Shown here: piece by piece, positions 1 to 10,673 of the stretch | Layout of the letters: every line of letters begins with the position of its first letter | Position numbering within the stretch: position 1 is the stretch's first letter | NCBI GenBank assembly: GCA_035399865.1 | Contig: DAOPJW010000003.1 | Coordinates: forward strand, 1-64,000 | Direction of reading: 5' to 3' | Length of the DNA: 64,000 bases | Source: UBA1547 sp035399865 | GTDB taxonomy: Bacteria; Patescibacteriota; Saccharimonadia; Saccharimonadales; Saccharimonadaceae | Notes under the pieces: generated by a model | The model's input: only the letters and a program-made list of their open reading frames with translations | Database searches by the model: none | Told to the model about the DNA's origin: nothing | Translations under genes and position numbers: made by a program

Positions 1-2
1 AG

Positions 3-548
3 CCCAACCAAGCCACGCTTGATGCAGGTTATGGCAGTGCCTATTGTGGAGCTTATGGAAATAGAAATTTTTATCTATATTTTACAGACTGGTTCGGACC
101 AACATACGGTAATTTAGTGAGTGCAGTCGGTAGTGGTGTGTTTTTGATTGAAAATGGTACTAAACGTGCCTTCCCCGATGAAGTGACNNNNNNNNNNNNN
201 NNNNNNNNNNNNNNNNNNNNNNNNNNNNNNNNNNNNNNNNNNNNNNNNNNNNNNNNNNNNNNNNNNNNNNNNNNNNNNNNNNNNNNNGTTGTAACGATTA
301 GTTCTGCAGAATTATCACTTATACCTGACGGTGCGGTGATGAAATACAATGTTCATGTAAGGGATGGTAGATTAGTAAATTCAACATCTAATCGTGGTGT
401 GTTTTTGATTGAAAATGGTACTAAACGTGCCTTCCCCGATGAAGTGACTTTCTTGAGTTATTCATACAAATGGTCCGATGTTGTAACGATTAGTTCTGCA
501 GAATTATCACTTATACCTGACGGTGCGGTGATGACTCAAAAGCAGTAG
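3..548 (+). CDS. Surface repeat protein, C-terminal part (5' truncated by window edge, internal gap)
   Basis: The frame is open from the first complete codon at position 3, so this is the 3' end of a longer gene and the GTG at 117 is not a real start. After about 40 unique residues come copies of a repeat: a GVFLIENGTKRAFPDE half and a VVTISSAELSLIPDGAVM half. The repeat period is 192 bp (64 residues). Repeats of the type 'G-V-x-L-I-x-N-G-x-K-R-x-F-P ... E-L-x-x-I-P-x-G' occur in secreted, wall-associated proteins of Actinobacteria and CPR bacteria; an extracellular location is inferred. A 100-N gap at 188-287 interrupts it, but the frame is kept across the gap. Stop TAG at 546-548. Function unknown. 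Confidence 0.75.
   Translation, partial: PNQATLDAGYGSAYCGAYGNRNFYLYFTDWFGPTYGNLVSAVGSGVFLIENGTKRAFPDEVXXXXXXXXXXXXXXXXXXXXXXXXXXXXXXXXXXVVTISSAELSLIPDGAVMKYNVHVRDGRLVNSTSNRGVFLIENGTKRAFPDEVTFLSYSYKWSDVVTISSAELSLIPDGAVMTQKQ
188..287. other. Assembly gap (100 Ns) inside a tandem repeat
   Basis: Exactly 100 Ns, a placeholder length. The flanks match the second repeat copy (441-448 and 480 onward), where the intervening stretch is 31 bp. Replacing the Ns by 31 bp restores the 192-bp period exactly, so the true gap is probably 31 bp plus a whole number of 192-bp units. Confidence 0.9.
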
Positions 549-567
549 GTATTTAATTTTTTTATTA

Positions 568-1704
568 TTATTGTTTTGAAATTAATTTTTTGATAACTTT
601 TTCGAAAGTAAACAATAATCCATCTTGGTTAATACTTGATTTAATTCTATTTAACGGACCTTGTGTTTTTTTCATTTGATCAAAATCTGTATTATTAATG
701 AAAGATTTTTTAATCAAATTATCATTTTTTTTAGATTTCAATAATTTCTCATATTCTAAATTGATATTATTTTTATCAGATTCTGATAGGTTTTTGCGAT
801 TATTTTTTTCTAATTTAATTTCTGATAAATAAATCTTATAAAATTTATCTTGATCATTTTCAAAATAATATCTAAGGAATATTTTTAACATCATTGATGC
901 AGTTTTGTAATATCCTCGTTCTTTGTATAAAAGATAATTTTCCCAGGTATGTTTAATGTTTTCCTTTTTTTCAGAAAAAAATTCTTTAAATCTATCGTAA
1001 TTAATACTATTTAAAAAATCATGATGTAATTCATCACCAGCCTCATAACACAATTGTTGCTTCAAAACACTATCCTGTTGCTTATGTCTTCTATATATAA
1101 CTAAATATTTTTCTAACAGAACGAATTTATTTTCATCTTTCAATCTAAACCAAAGGTCATAGTCCTGAGTGACAGGTAGACTTTCATTAAATCCATTGGC
1201 TTTAATTAATGATTTTTTTGGTATTAATAACGAGCAACCATTTATACCAACATTAGCGGAAGTTGCCAAAAATATATCTATATATTCAAAAGCATTTTTA
1301 TTTATTGGCTCTTTTTTCAGCATTCCATTTGGAAACAATACACGCGAATTACATGCGACTATGTAGTTATCACTATTAATAATATTTAGATATTTTATCT
1401 GTTCTTCAATCTTATTTTTTTCGTAAAGATCGTCATGACTCAACCAAGAGAAATATTCACCAGTCATTTTCTTTATACCAAGATTTAACGCACTAGCTAC
1501 ACCACCGTTTTCTTTTTTGTAGTATCTAATTTTTTTTCCGTAAGATTTGGCTATTTTTTCGGTAGCTCCATTATCATTAGAACCATCATTCACTACAATT
1601 ATTTCAATATTTTTGTAGGTTTGAGCTAATGCACTATCAATGGCTTCGGATAGATAGTTTGAGCCGTTGTAGACTGGGATAATGATGGATACTTTGGGAT
1701 TCAT
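568..1704 (-). CDS. Family 2 glycosyltransferase
   Basis: 378-residue GT-A fold enzyme, expected to transfer a sugar from a nucleotide-sugar onto a growing surface glycan at the cytoplasmic face. Visible motifs: VSIIIPVYNG at 5-14, VVNDGS at about 37-42 (nucleotide binding), SHDD at 89-92 (metal-binding DxD position) and a QDYDLWFRL segment near 175. The C-terminal ~130 residues are lysine/asparagine-rich and unassigned. It is the last gene of the minus-strand polysaccharide operon; its ATG overlaps the stop of the upstream gene by 4 nt (ATGA), so translation is probably coupled. Residues 2-85 are encoded by a 251-bp stretch identical to the start of the gene at 4017-5879, after which the two proteins diverge. 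Donor and acceptor cannot be deduced. Confidence 0.9.
   Translation of the reverse strand: MNPKVSIIIPVYNGSNYLSEAIDSALAQTYKNIEIIVVNDGSNDNGATEKIAKSYGKKIRYYKKENGGVASALNLGIKKMTGEYFSWLSHDDLYEKNKIEEQIKYLNIINSDNYIVACNSRVLFPNGMLKKEPINKNAFEYIDIFLATSANVGINGCSLLIPKKSLIKANGFNESLPVTQDYDLWFRLKDENKFVLLEKYLVIYRRHKQQDSVLKQQLCYEAGDELHHDFLNSINYDRFKEFFSEKKENIKHTWENYLLYKERGYYKTASMMLKIFLRYYFENDQDKFYKIYLSEIKLEKNNRKNLSESDKNNINLEYEKLLKSKKNDNLIKKSFINNTDFDQMKKTQGPLNRIKSSINQDGLLFTFEKVIKKLISKQ
1451..1701 (-). repeat. 251-bp perfect direct repeat, copy 1
   Basis: Identical base for base to 5617-5867. It covers codons 2-85 of the glycosyltransferase at 568-1704. Flanking sequence differs on both sides. Confidence 0.95.
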
Positions 1705-4013
1705 AAAATACGCTTAAATATTTTAATTAAGATTTTTACAGGTTTTTTAACAATTTTAATAAATGTACGAATAGTACCTTCTTTTTTGAAGGATTTAACT
1801 AATTTAATCGATATTTTTCGAAATTTACTTACAACTTCATCTATATTATTTGGTTCATCATGTAATTTTGTCGATAAAATAAATATATCATTTAGTTCTT
1901 TTGCAAGAACTTTTGAAAATTTATGGTAATCATTTATTTTATATTTAAATTTCGAATCAAGAATTTTTTTCTGTTCCTTTGGGGAATTTTCACTTATCAA
2001 GACTTCTATCATTTCATGCCATTTTTCAGCAATTAGAGTAGACTTATATTTATTTACCATCTTGATAGCATTATTGCCAAGGCTTACGCGAAGTTTATTA
2101 TTAGACATAATATCTATAATTCTTTTCGCCATACTCTCGTTATCATCTTGGTTTGTTATAAAACCATTTTTGCCGTCTATAATTAGATCTTCTATGCCAG
2201 GAATATAATTACACACTGAAGGAATTCCAAAGCAAGCTGCTTCATTTATTACCATACCAAAACCTTCACTGTTTGACGTAAGCATTAAAACGTCAGCGTT
2301 GGAATAATAATCCTCTAAATTATCGACTTCTCCAACAAATTCAAGACTGTCTTCAGGGATACATAAATTAGTAATTATATCGTTTACAGTTAAACCGCCT
2401 ATCTGGCGTATAGGCTGATCATTTTCATTCTTTCCAATCAAGACAAGCTTTGCATCGGGAAACTTTTTTAAAACAATTGAGAATGTTTTTAATATCCTGT
2501 CTATCCTTTTTACATAATCATTAAATCTTCCAACACAAATAATAATTTTTCTACTATTTGGACGAGCGTTATTTATTATTGTGAATGAATTTGGATTTCC
2601 AATCACATAACTATTATTTACGTACATTCCACAAAGTGAGGAACTAAAGTTATTTGGCCAAACCACAGCATTACATTCACGAAAAGAATTTAGTCGTTTT
2701 TTCACTAAACCGTAATGATATCTACTTTTGTATGGATAGAAATAATATTCATGGTTAGAAGCAATCGTTTTAATATTTAAACCCTTGCATAAATTATAAA
2801 AATCCAACTGTTTTTCAAATAAATTAATAAAACCGATAACAACATCGATTTTTAACAAAATTGCGTACGATAATATAACAGAGTCAAAATTTTTTACAAA
2901 CAGATCATCCGATACCCTTATGTTTGTAACGAACTCCGGTATATCTATACAACTAGTCCTTTCATCATATGGAGTAATCAGATATATCTCGTAATATTTA
3001 TTAAGTTCTTTGAATAATATTGATAGAACTCTTTCCATTCCACCAGTTAGCCAATGTGCCGAACAAAACATAATTTTTTTTCTTTTTGACGGTTTTTTTA
3101 TTTTTTTACAAACATCAGTAAAGTATGGAGAGTACTTATCTTTTGAAAGCCTAGACAAATCCTTATAGACTGTCTTCTCGAAAATATCAATATTTTTATT
3201 ATCTTTAATACTACCTATATACTTCGTAATTAAAAAAGAGGCGGATCTTTGCATGTCCATAGCTAAGAATTGTTCGTACATTTTTAAAATATTTTCGACT
3301 TTACCTATATGATTCTTTATTCTATCAATATTTAACTCTTTAATTATCTCAGATACCAAATAATCGTCTTTTTTGTAATGGTATTCATAAAAACTCTCAA
3401 TATCACATGACATCAATGTCTCTTCCTGAATTGAAAAAGTTTTGCCCAATCCAATAATTTGGGACACTAAATCAAACCACGAAAAATAATTACCGATTTT
3501 ATTTTTTAACAAAGAACTTGGGATAAGTATCGAGCCTTCATTAAAATTCGAGCATTCATTTAATGCCAAGTAGCACTCTATATCGTTTTTTATCTCTAAA
3601 GCCATCTTATTATGGCGTACTATTTTACCTCGATGGTCTAAGACATCCCAATTGCATCCAATAATACAACCTTTAAGCTTATTGTTATTAATATATTCAA
3701 CTTGTTTTTGAAACCGATCAATTACGTACGAACAACCCTTTGGTAAATATGCACAATAATCACCAGTGGTATTCAAAATACCATTTTTCATAGATGAAGT
3801 ATCTGAATCATCATATGTATTAGAATGATATAAAACTTTATCACCATATAAATTTAAGATTGGTTCAATATTATCATAATCAACATGACCGTCATTGATT
3901 ATGATAATTTCAATATTATGATATGTTTGATTAATTACATTTTCAATTGCTATCTTGAGAGCTTTTTGGTCATTTTGAGCTGGGATAATTACTGATATTT
4001 TTGGAGTCTTCAT
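1701..4013 (-). CDS. Two-domain glycosyltransferase (GT2 + GT4)
   Basis: 770 residues. An N-terminal GT2 domain (about 4-240; PKISVIIPAQND, INDGHVD) is followed by a linker and a GT4 (GT-B) domain at about 312-690. GT4 signatures: WLTGGMERV in the acceptor half, VGRFNDYVKRID at the start of the donor half, and NSEGFGMVINEA with the E-x7-E motif. In the GT2 half the DxD region reads YLPKGCSY rather than an obvious DDD/HDD, so this domain may be inactive or atypical. Such fusions usually add two successive sugars. The gene begins 3 nt after the stop of 4017-5879 and overlaps the next gene by 4 nt, so it lies within one operon. The basic C-terminal tail (about 740-770) could be a membrane-surface anchor. 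Confidence 0.85.
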   Translation of the reverse strand: MKTPKISVIIPAQNDQKALKIAIENVINQTYHNIEIIIINDGHVDYDNIEPILNLYGDKVLYHSNTYDDSDTSSMKNGILNTTGDYCAYLPKGCSYVIDRFQKQVEYINNNKLKGCIIGCNWDVLDHRGKIVRHNKMALEIKNDIECYLALNECSNFNEGSILIPSSLLKNKIGNYFSWFDLVSQIIGLGKTFSIQEETLMSCDIESFYEYHYKKDDYLVSEIIKELNIDRIKNHIGKVENILKMYEQFLAMDMQRSASFLITKYIGSIKDNKNIDIFEKTVYKDLSRLSKDKYSPYFTDVCKKIKKPSKRKKIMFCSAHWLTGGMERVLSILFKELNKYYEIYLITPYDERTSCIDIPEFVTNIRVSDDLFVKNFDSVILSYAILLKIDVVIGFINLFEKQLDFYNLCKGLNIKTIASNHEYYFYPYKSRYHYGLVKKRLNSFRECNAVVWPNNFSSSLCGMYVNNSYVIGNPNSFTIINNARPNSRKIIICVGRFNDYVKRIDRILKTFSIVLKKFPDAKLVLIGKNENDQPIRQIGGLTVNDIITNLCIPEDSLEFVGEVDNLEDYYSNADVLMLTSNSEGFGMVINEAACFGIPSVCNYIPGIEDLIIDGKNGFITNQDDNESMAKRIIDIMSNNKLRVSLGNNAIKMVNKYKSTLIAEKWHEMIEVLISENSPKEQKKILDSKFKYKINDYHKFSKVLAKELNDIFILSTKLHDEPNNIDEVVSKFRKISIKLVKSFKKEGTIRTFIKIVKKPVKILIKIFKRIL

Positions 4014-4016
4014 AAA

Positions 4017-5879
4017 TTAATTGACTATATTATTTTTTATTATATTGAGACCTTTTTTTAAAACTTTTTTTGTGTAATGTATGCTTTTATTAAGTAGTGT
4101 GGATTTACTTACAGTATCGACACTACTTGTACCTCCACAATAATCAGGCTCCAGTATTTTCATTATTCGCTTATTAGCATCTTCATAAGCTAGTGAATAT
4201 TCCTCATTACTCCAAGACCAATAATTTTTGCTTGAATCAAGAACCATTTTCATTAACACGCTAACTTTTATTATATCCAGTTCTTTTTCTTTGAATTCTT
4301 TAAATACCGTAAGATTATCAAACTCCTTTGGTGGATTTTTTTTAACAATAAATTTAAATAAACGTCGACTTATTTTTATTGAATTTGCTATTGTATATTC
4401 AATGTTACTATGAAATACACTATTTTCTCTAATTCGATATCGATAGAGAACTTCCATGATCATATATGGCTTTGCGTATCTGATCACTTTTGTTAGAAAG
4501 TCATAGTCTTCTGCTGATTTATATTTTTCAAATTTTAAGTTATTGTTTTTTATTATTGAAGATCTGTACATAGTTGGTGCATTTGCAATCGGATTTTTCC
4601 AAAAAAACAACCATTCAAGTGGAGTATTCTCATCTTCAAAAACGTGGTCACGATTGATATCTCCAAATAATGATATGTTTACAGAACATAGCCCATATTT
4701 CAAATTTGACTCTAGAAAGTTATACTGCAATTCAAGACGAGACTCTAACGATATGTCATCTGAATCCATTCTAGTAATATATTTACCAGTAGACTTTTCT
4801 AAGCCAGTATTCATAGCACCAGAAATACCTTTGTCATAAGCATTGCTAAATACTTTAATTCTAAAATCTTTTCCAGAGTACGTCTCTAATATTCTTCTTG
4901 TTTTGTCAGTTGACGAATCGTCAATAGTAATAAGCTCAAAGTTCATAAATGTTTGACTCAAAATACTTTCAATTGCTTCAACTAAATATATTTCCGAGTT
5001 ATAACACGGCATTATCACTGAAATTAAAGGAGATACCTTTTGATATTCGATCTTTGATTTATTATAAGCCTCCTGACCTGCACAAATCAAACCATCTGAT
5101 TGCATACGTCTAGCTAATGTAAAATAAAAATCAAAACAAGAATTGGTAATATTTTTTAATTCTTTAATTGTCACATTTGATATTATTTGGGTCCATAATT
5201 CATCCGATTCTTTATGATAAATAGCTTCAGTTCGAGTACCTTGGTCCTCATGAAGTCTATACTTAATTAAATTAATAGGTACGAATATAAGCGATTCATT
5301 CCTAATCATTCTAAACCACATCTCATAATCATTCGAAGTTCGAAGAGACTCGTTAAATAGGCCATACTTTTCAAATTTTTTTTTCGGAATTAAAAACGAA
5401 CATCCATTCGCCATGCCATTTAATAATACAAACAGGCCAGACGACAGCTCCTTATTCGAAAATTTTATGTCGTAATTTGATTCTGATATTTTATCAGAAC
5501 AGTTATTAACATACTCAACATTAGAATACACAATCTTATTAATGTCACTCCCAGAAGCCTCTATTTGTTTCTCTATTTTCTCTGAATAATATATATCATC
5601 ATGAGACAGCCATGAAAAATATTCACCAGTCATTTTCTTTATACCAAGATTTAACGCACTAGCTACACCACCGTTTTCTTTTTTGTAGTATCTAATTTTT
5701 TTTCCGTAAGATTTGGCTATTTTTTCGGTAGCTCCATTATCATTAGAACCATCATTCACTACAATTATTTCAATATTTTTGTAGGTTTGAGCTAATGCAC
5801 TATCAATGGCTTCGGATAGATAGTTTGAGCCGTTGTAGACTGGGATAATGATGGATACTTTGGGATTAAACTTTTTCAT
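4017..5879 (-). CDS. Tandem two-domain GT2 glycosyltransferase
   Basis: 620 residues with two GT2 domains. Domain 1 (about 5-240) has VSIIIPVYNG, VNDGS and SHDD. Domain 2 (about 287-520) has ISVIMPCYNS, TIDDSSTD and RMDSDD, a good DxD. Double-headed GT2 enzymes often build alternating or two-step glycan segments. Residues 5-88 are encoded by the 251-bp direct repeat shared with 568-1704. The basic C-terminal tail resembles that of the neighbouring GT2-GT4 protein. It sits mid-operon, 4 nt downstream of the methyltransferase gene. Sugar specificity unknown. Confidence 0.88.
   Translation of the reverse strand: MKKFNPKVSIIIPVYNGSNYLSEAIDSALAQTYKNIEIIVVNDGSNDNGATEKIAKSYGKKIRYYKKENGGVASALNLGIKKMTGEYFSWLSHDDIYYSEKIEKQIEASGSDINKIVYSNVEYVNNCSDKISESNYDIKFSNKELSSGLFVLLNGMANGCSFLIPKKKFEKYGLFNESLRTSNDYEMWFRMIRNESLIFVPINLIKYRLHEDQGTRTEAIYHKESDELWTQIISNVTIKELKNITNSCFDFYFTLARRMQSDGLICAGQEAYNKSKIEYQKVSPLISVIMPCYNSEIYLVEAIESILSQTFMNFELITIDDSSTDKTRRILETYSGKDFRIKVFSNAYDKGISGAMNTGLEKSTGKYITRMDSDDISLESRLELQYNFLESNLKYGLCSVNISLFGDINRDHVFEDENTPLEWLFFWKNPIANAPTMYRSSIIKNNNLKFEKYKSAEDYDFLTKVIRYAKPYMIMEVLYRYRIRENSVFHSNIEYTIANSIKISRRLFKFIVKKNPPKEFDNLTVFKEFKEKELDIIKVSVLMKMVLDSSKNYWSWSNEEYSLAYEDANKRIMKILEPDYCGGTSSVDTVSKSTLLNKSIHYTKKVLKKGLNIIKNNIVN
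5617..5867 (-). repeat. 251-bp perfect direct repeat, copy 2
   Basis: Identical to 1451-1701; covers codons 5-88 of the double GT2 gene. Confidence 0.95.
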
Positions 5880-5883
5880 TATA

Positions 5884-6918
5884 TTATTTAATTAATTTAT
5901 TCTTTATGTTAGCTACTTTTGTAATAACTTTCCAACGTTTACTGTTGTATATATCTTCAAGCTCTTTTTGAAGCATTCGGTTTTCTTTTTCTATATTGTC
6001 TTTTATTTTTTTTAATTCAATCAATTCGTCATTTATATTCTTATTTTCTTTTGATGTAATAACATTTTTTATCGCAGGACTAATATTTGATAGAATTTTT
6101 TCATAATTTCTATAATTTATTTTATTTGATTTTTTCAGAGACAATACAACTAAAAACTCTTGAGTATTATACTGAGTTTTATAAAAGTAATTAATTTCAA
6201 ATTTCGATAATCCTGCTCTTTCTGTATCGTACAAAAATTTTATAAATTGGTAATCAGAAAAAGGCCAATAATGTACATCGTCCGGCGTTTCATTATTAGA
6301 TGCTTTAATATAAGTATCATCAGCATTGGTAAATTTATTTCTTGGTAACTTGTCAACAATATTCGTCTCGTTCCAGAAAAAACCTGGATCATTTTCATGA
6401 ATCACATTATAAGTAAAATCGAAAACTGCATTACAATTTATCTTTTTATTTTTATACACATCATAAGCATCTATAAACGATGTGCCATTTCTGAAATGAT
6501 CAAAACAATATCTAGCATCTGGGTATATTATTATTAGCTTACCATCTTTATCTATTATTGATGCAATATCGTCAAAAAAATCTAATATATCGGGCATATG
6601 CTCTATAACATGCGATAAATATACTACATCAAATTTTTTTTCTTTTTTAAAAGTTTCTTTATAGCTTTTGTTTATTACATAATCAATATCAACAATTGAG
6701 TCTAAATTTACTGAAATACCTGTTGAATTTAAGTACTCATTTGAAGTATATAGTTTTTTAATTTCTTCAGTACTTTTTATATCCGCATAATATGCATTTG
6801 GATATTCAATTTTATCTACAATAGGTCGTTCTAATGGACCAAATTCAAGTATCCTATCATTTTTTTTGATAAAATGACTCTTTATATACTTTCTAAAGTC
6901 AATAGCATTATTATTCAT
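5884..6918 (-). CDS. SAM-dependent methyltransferase of the polysaccharide operon
   Basis: 344 residues, class I methyltransferase fold. ILEFGPLERPI (about 23-33) fills the glycine-rich SAM motif I position, VVYLSHVIEHM (about 99-109) is the typical motif IV region of methyltransferase type-11 proteins, and GKLIIIYPDARY follows. The C-terminus (about 295-330) is a predicted coiled coil of E/K/L heptads ending in SKRWKVI, a tail often seen on glycosyltransferases and methyltransferases of O-antigen loci that controls assembly or chain-length complexes. Context suggests it methylates a sugar or caps the chain; this is inference. Confidence 0.8.
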   Translation of the reverse strand: MNNNAIDFRKYIKSHFIKKNDRILEFGPLERPIVDKIEYPNAYYADIKSTEEIKKLYTSNEYLNSTGISVNLDSIVDIDYVINKSYKETFKKEKKFDVVYLSHVIEHMPDILDFFDDIASIIDKDGKLIIIYPDARYCFDHFRNGTSFIDAYDVYKNKKINCNAVFDFTYNVIHENDPGFFWNETNIVDKLPRNKFTNADDTYIKASNNETPDDVHYWPFSDYQFIKFLYDTERAGLSKFEINYFYKTQYNTQEFLVVLSLKKSNKINYRNYEKILSNISPAIKNVITSKENKNINDELIELKKIKDNIEKENRMLQKELEDIYNSKRWKVITKVANIKNKLIK

Positions 6919-6927
6919 GACTTATTA

Positions 6928-8024
<1,097 letters not shown>

Positions 8025-8028
<4 letters not shown>

Positions 8029-8876
8029 TTTGAAACCCTCTGGCTTTCACTATAAAACTCTTCGTGTCGACTAACCCATTCACTCATTTCTTTTACCATC
8101 TGATCATAAGATGGTATTTCAAAATCAAAATCGGTAGTCCTGACAAGACTCTTGTTACTAACGTAATCGCTTTTTAGCTTGATTACTATATCTTTTTTAA
8201 AATGTTTCTTGAACAGATTCAATAAACTGCATTTATCAATTTGTTGATTATTTACTACATGCCTTAGGCCAGTTAAATTATTCTGAATCGCCCTCTCCAT
8301 ACATTTCGCAAATTCAATAGTCGTAACACCTGTCCAAATAACTTTATCAAAACCGTTAGTTTCTTTTTCCTGATTCATAAACCACTGAAAAAGACCGATA
8401 CCATTTTCGTTTTTGTCTGGACCAACTATAGAAGTCCTAAGTGTTAGGTTGTAATCATTATCAACTTCACCTAAAGCCTTAGATTGACCATAGAAACTTG
8501 TCGCATCTTTGAAACTATCTTCGTCATATTCACCTTTTTTACCATCAAATACACAGTCGGTTGATACATGAATGAATTTTATTTTATTATTTCTACAAAT
8601 ATCATCTATATAGTGAGGTAAATAACTATTAGCCATTACTGCCAATGGTTTATTATCCTCGGCAACTTTATTTAATATGCCTATACAATTAATTACTACT
8701 TCGGGTTTAAAATCTGCAATAAATTTCTCAAAATCATTGATATTTTTCATTACATCAAATTGAAAATCACTATTATTAGAACGAGAAGTTCCTTTTACTT
8801 CATAGCCTTGCTCTTTGAAATATTGCTTGACGACATGGCCAAGCATACCATCGTCACCTAAAACAAATATTCTCAC
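8025..8876 (-). CDS. RmlD/FnlB-like NAD(P)-dependent sugar-nucleotide reductase (SDR)
   Basis: 283-residue extended SDR. GDDGMLGHVV at 7-16 is the Rossmann glycine motif, STDCVFDG precedes the catalytic YGQSK (YxxxK), and LRTSIVG follows. It resembles dTDP-4-dehydrorhamnose reductase. Between a CapE-like and a 2-epimerase gene it is best read as the 4-keto-reductase of UDP-L-FucNAc synthesis. It lacks the C-terminal cupin domain of Staphylococcus CapF and in length is closer to FnlB/WbjC-type enzymes. It overlaps both neighbours by 4 nt. Confidence 0.82.
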
Positions 8877-9874
8877 GTCTCGATATCTCCCATTCTATTT
8901 AGTAACTCGATTACTCCATCTTCATCAATTCGATTAGTTTTGTCAGAACTATACTCTATATATTCTATAACTTCACCCTGACCATTAGGATAGAAATTAT
9001 TATAGTTCATATCCCTATTATCCATTGGTATTCGATAAAAATCACCCAAATCTTCAGCCTTTGACATTTCTTCGCGAGTTACTAATACTTCGTGAGCTTT
9101 TTCTCCGTGTCTTGTACCAATAATTACCGTATCAACATCTGAACCTTTATGTTTTTTAATCGCCAAGGCCAAAGTATCGATCGTGGCTGCTGGTGCTTTT
9201 TGAACAAAAAGATCACCCTGATTACCGTTCTTGAAAGCAAATATTACCAAGTCAACTGCATCTTTTAGTGTCATCATGTATCTTGTCATGTTTGGATCAG
9301 TTATAGTCAAAGGTTTACCCTCGGAAATTAATTTATAAAAGAGTGGAATCACTGAGCCACGCGAACCCATGACGTTACCATATCTAGTCAAACAAATTGT
9401 CGTTTCTGAACCTTCACCTAATTGTCTGGCTTTGGCAATTATTATTTTTTCCATCATAGCCTTACTGATACCCATTGCGTTAATCGGATACGCTGCCTTG
9501 TCAGTGCTAAGACATATGATTTTTTTAACTTTATGATTAATAGCACAAGTTAAGACGTTATCAGTACCGATGACATTCGTTTTTACTGCTTCGAGTGGAA
9601 AAAATTCACAAGAAGGTACTTGTTTTAGTGCTGCGGCATGAAAAACGTAATCGACGCCTTTCATAGCGATATCGATAGTGCTTTTTTGTCTAACGTCACC
9701 AATATAAAATTTCAATTTGGAACTATTATACTTTTTTCTCATATCATCTTGTTTTTTCTCATCACGAGAAAAAATTCGGATTTCTTTGATATTAGTATCT
9801 AAAAAAGCTTTTAATACTTCATTTCCAAAAGAACCTGTTCCACCAGTTATAAGTAATATTTTGTCTTTAAACAT
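8873..9874 (-). CDS. capE: UDP-GlcNAc 4,6-dehydratase/5-epimerase (CapE/FnlA-like)
   Basis: 333 residues. ITGGTGSFGNEV (about 7-18) binds NAD(P); STDKAAYPINAMGISKAMMEK carries the S-T-D and M-x3-K active-site arrangement of the FlaA1/CapE/PseB dehydratases, in which Met replaces the SDR tyrosine. The long C-terminal substrate domain (GTRHGEKAHEVL) is typical of CapE. It starts UDP-L-FucNAc-type synthesis from UDP-GlcNAc. The start is supported by a strong SD (AGGAGAGG) 6 nt upstream of ATG. It follows the exporter genes in the same operon. Confidence 0.88.
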   Translation of the reverse strand: MFKDKILLITGGTGSFGNEVLKAFLDTNIKEIRIFSRDEKKQDDMRKKYNSSKLKFYIGDVRQKSTIDIAMKGVDYVFHAAALKQVPSCEFFPLEAVKTNVIGTDNVLTCAINHKVKKIICLSTDKAAYPINAMGISKAMMEKIIIAKARQLGEGSETTICLTRYGNVMGSRGSVIPLFYKLISEGKPLTITDPNMTRYMMTLKDAVDLVIFAFKNGNQGDLFVQKAPAATIDTLALAIKKHKGSDVDTVIIGTRHGEKAHEVLVTREEMSKAEDLGDFYRIPMDNRDMNYNNFYPNGQGEVIEYIEYSSDKTNRIDEDGVIELLNRMGDIET

Positions 9875-9896
9875 TTTAACCTCTCCTGTAACTATA

Positions 9897-10673
9897 CTAC
9901 GTTGTTAATACCGTATTCATTGGTAACTGATTAATCTCATTATATTTCTTTATCACATCTGCCGATTCACCAATATAAGCTAATTTTCCATAATCCAACA
10001 AGGCTACACGATTACAAAATTTTGCCACTGTATCCATTGCATGAGATACAAAGATAATAGTTTTACCTTGTTGTTTATATTTTTCAAATTGTTTCATACA
10101 TTTTTCTTGAAAATTAGCATCTCCGACTGCCAATACTTCATCAAAAATCATAATCTCATTCTCGGCTTTGATGGCAATCGAAAATGCTAGACGAACTTGC
10201 ATACCTGATGAGTAATTTTTAAGTTTTTGATCCATAAAAGGTTCTAGCTCGGCAAAAGCAACAATTTCATCATACATTTCATTCATTTGTTTTCTATCAA
10301 AACCTAACAAAGCACCATTTAAAAATACATTGTCTCGTCCAGAGAGTTCAAAATTAAATCCAACCCCCAGTTCAATGAATGGGGTAAGGCCACCATTAAT
10401 TTCAATATGTCCCGAAGTTGGTGTATATACACCAGCGATGAGTTTTAATAGCGTACTTTTACCACTACCATTACGACCAACTATGCCGAAAAAATCGCCT
10501 TTATAGATGTCAAAACTTACACCATCAAGTACCTTTTGAGTAACTTTTTTATTTTTTTTAACGATATTTACGACTGTTTGCTTGAAAGTAGTATTTTTAT
10601 GCTGAGGTAAGATAAAGTCTTTGTGAATATCACAAATTGAAACAGCAACTTCTTTTTTTGATTTAGATTTCAT
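9897..10673 (-). CDS. Polysaccharide ABC exporter ATPase (Wzt/TagH-like)
   Basis: 258 residues. Walker A GRNGSGKST, Q-loop region TPFIELGVGFNFELSGRDN, signature YSSGMQVRLAFSIA, Walker B MIFDEVLAVGD and H-loop VSHAMD are all present. The E-L-S-G-R-D-N segment is typical of Wzt/TagH/RfbE ATPases that drive undecaprenyl-linked glycan export. It is short: the C-terminal carbohydrate-binding domain of long Wzt proteins is absent, so export is probably not coupled to recognition of a terminal modification by this subunit. It abuts the permease gene (0 nt between them). Confidence 0.92.
   Translation of the reverse strand: MKSKSKKEVAVSICDIHKDFILPQHKNTTFKQTVVNIVKKNKKVTQKVLDGVSFDIYKGDFFGIVGRNGSGKSTLLKLIAGVYTPTSGHIEINGGLTPFIELGVGFNFELSGRDNVFLNGALLGFDRKQMNEMYDEIVAFAELEPFMDQKLKNYSSGMQVRLAFSIAIKAENEIMIFDEVLAVGDANFQEKCMKQFEKYKQQGKTIIFVSHAMDTVAKFCNRVALLDYGKLAYIGESADVIKKYNEINQLPMNTVLTT

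Noticed and set aside
71..349. Minus-strand frame across the first N gap
   Set aside because: Antisense to the repeat protein and composed partly of Ns.
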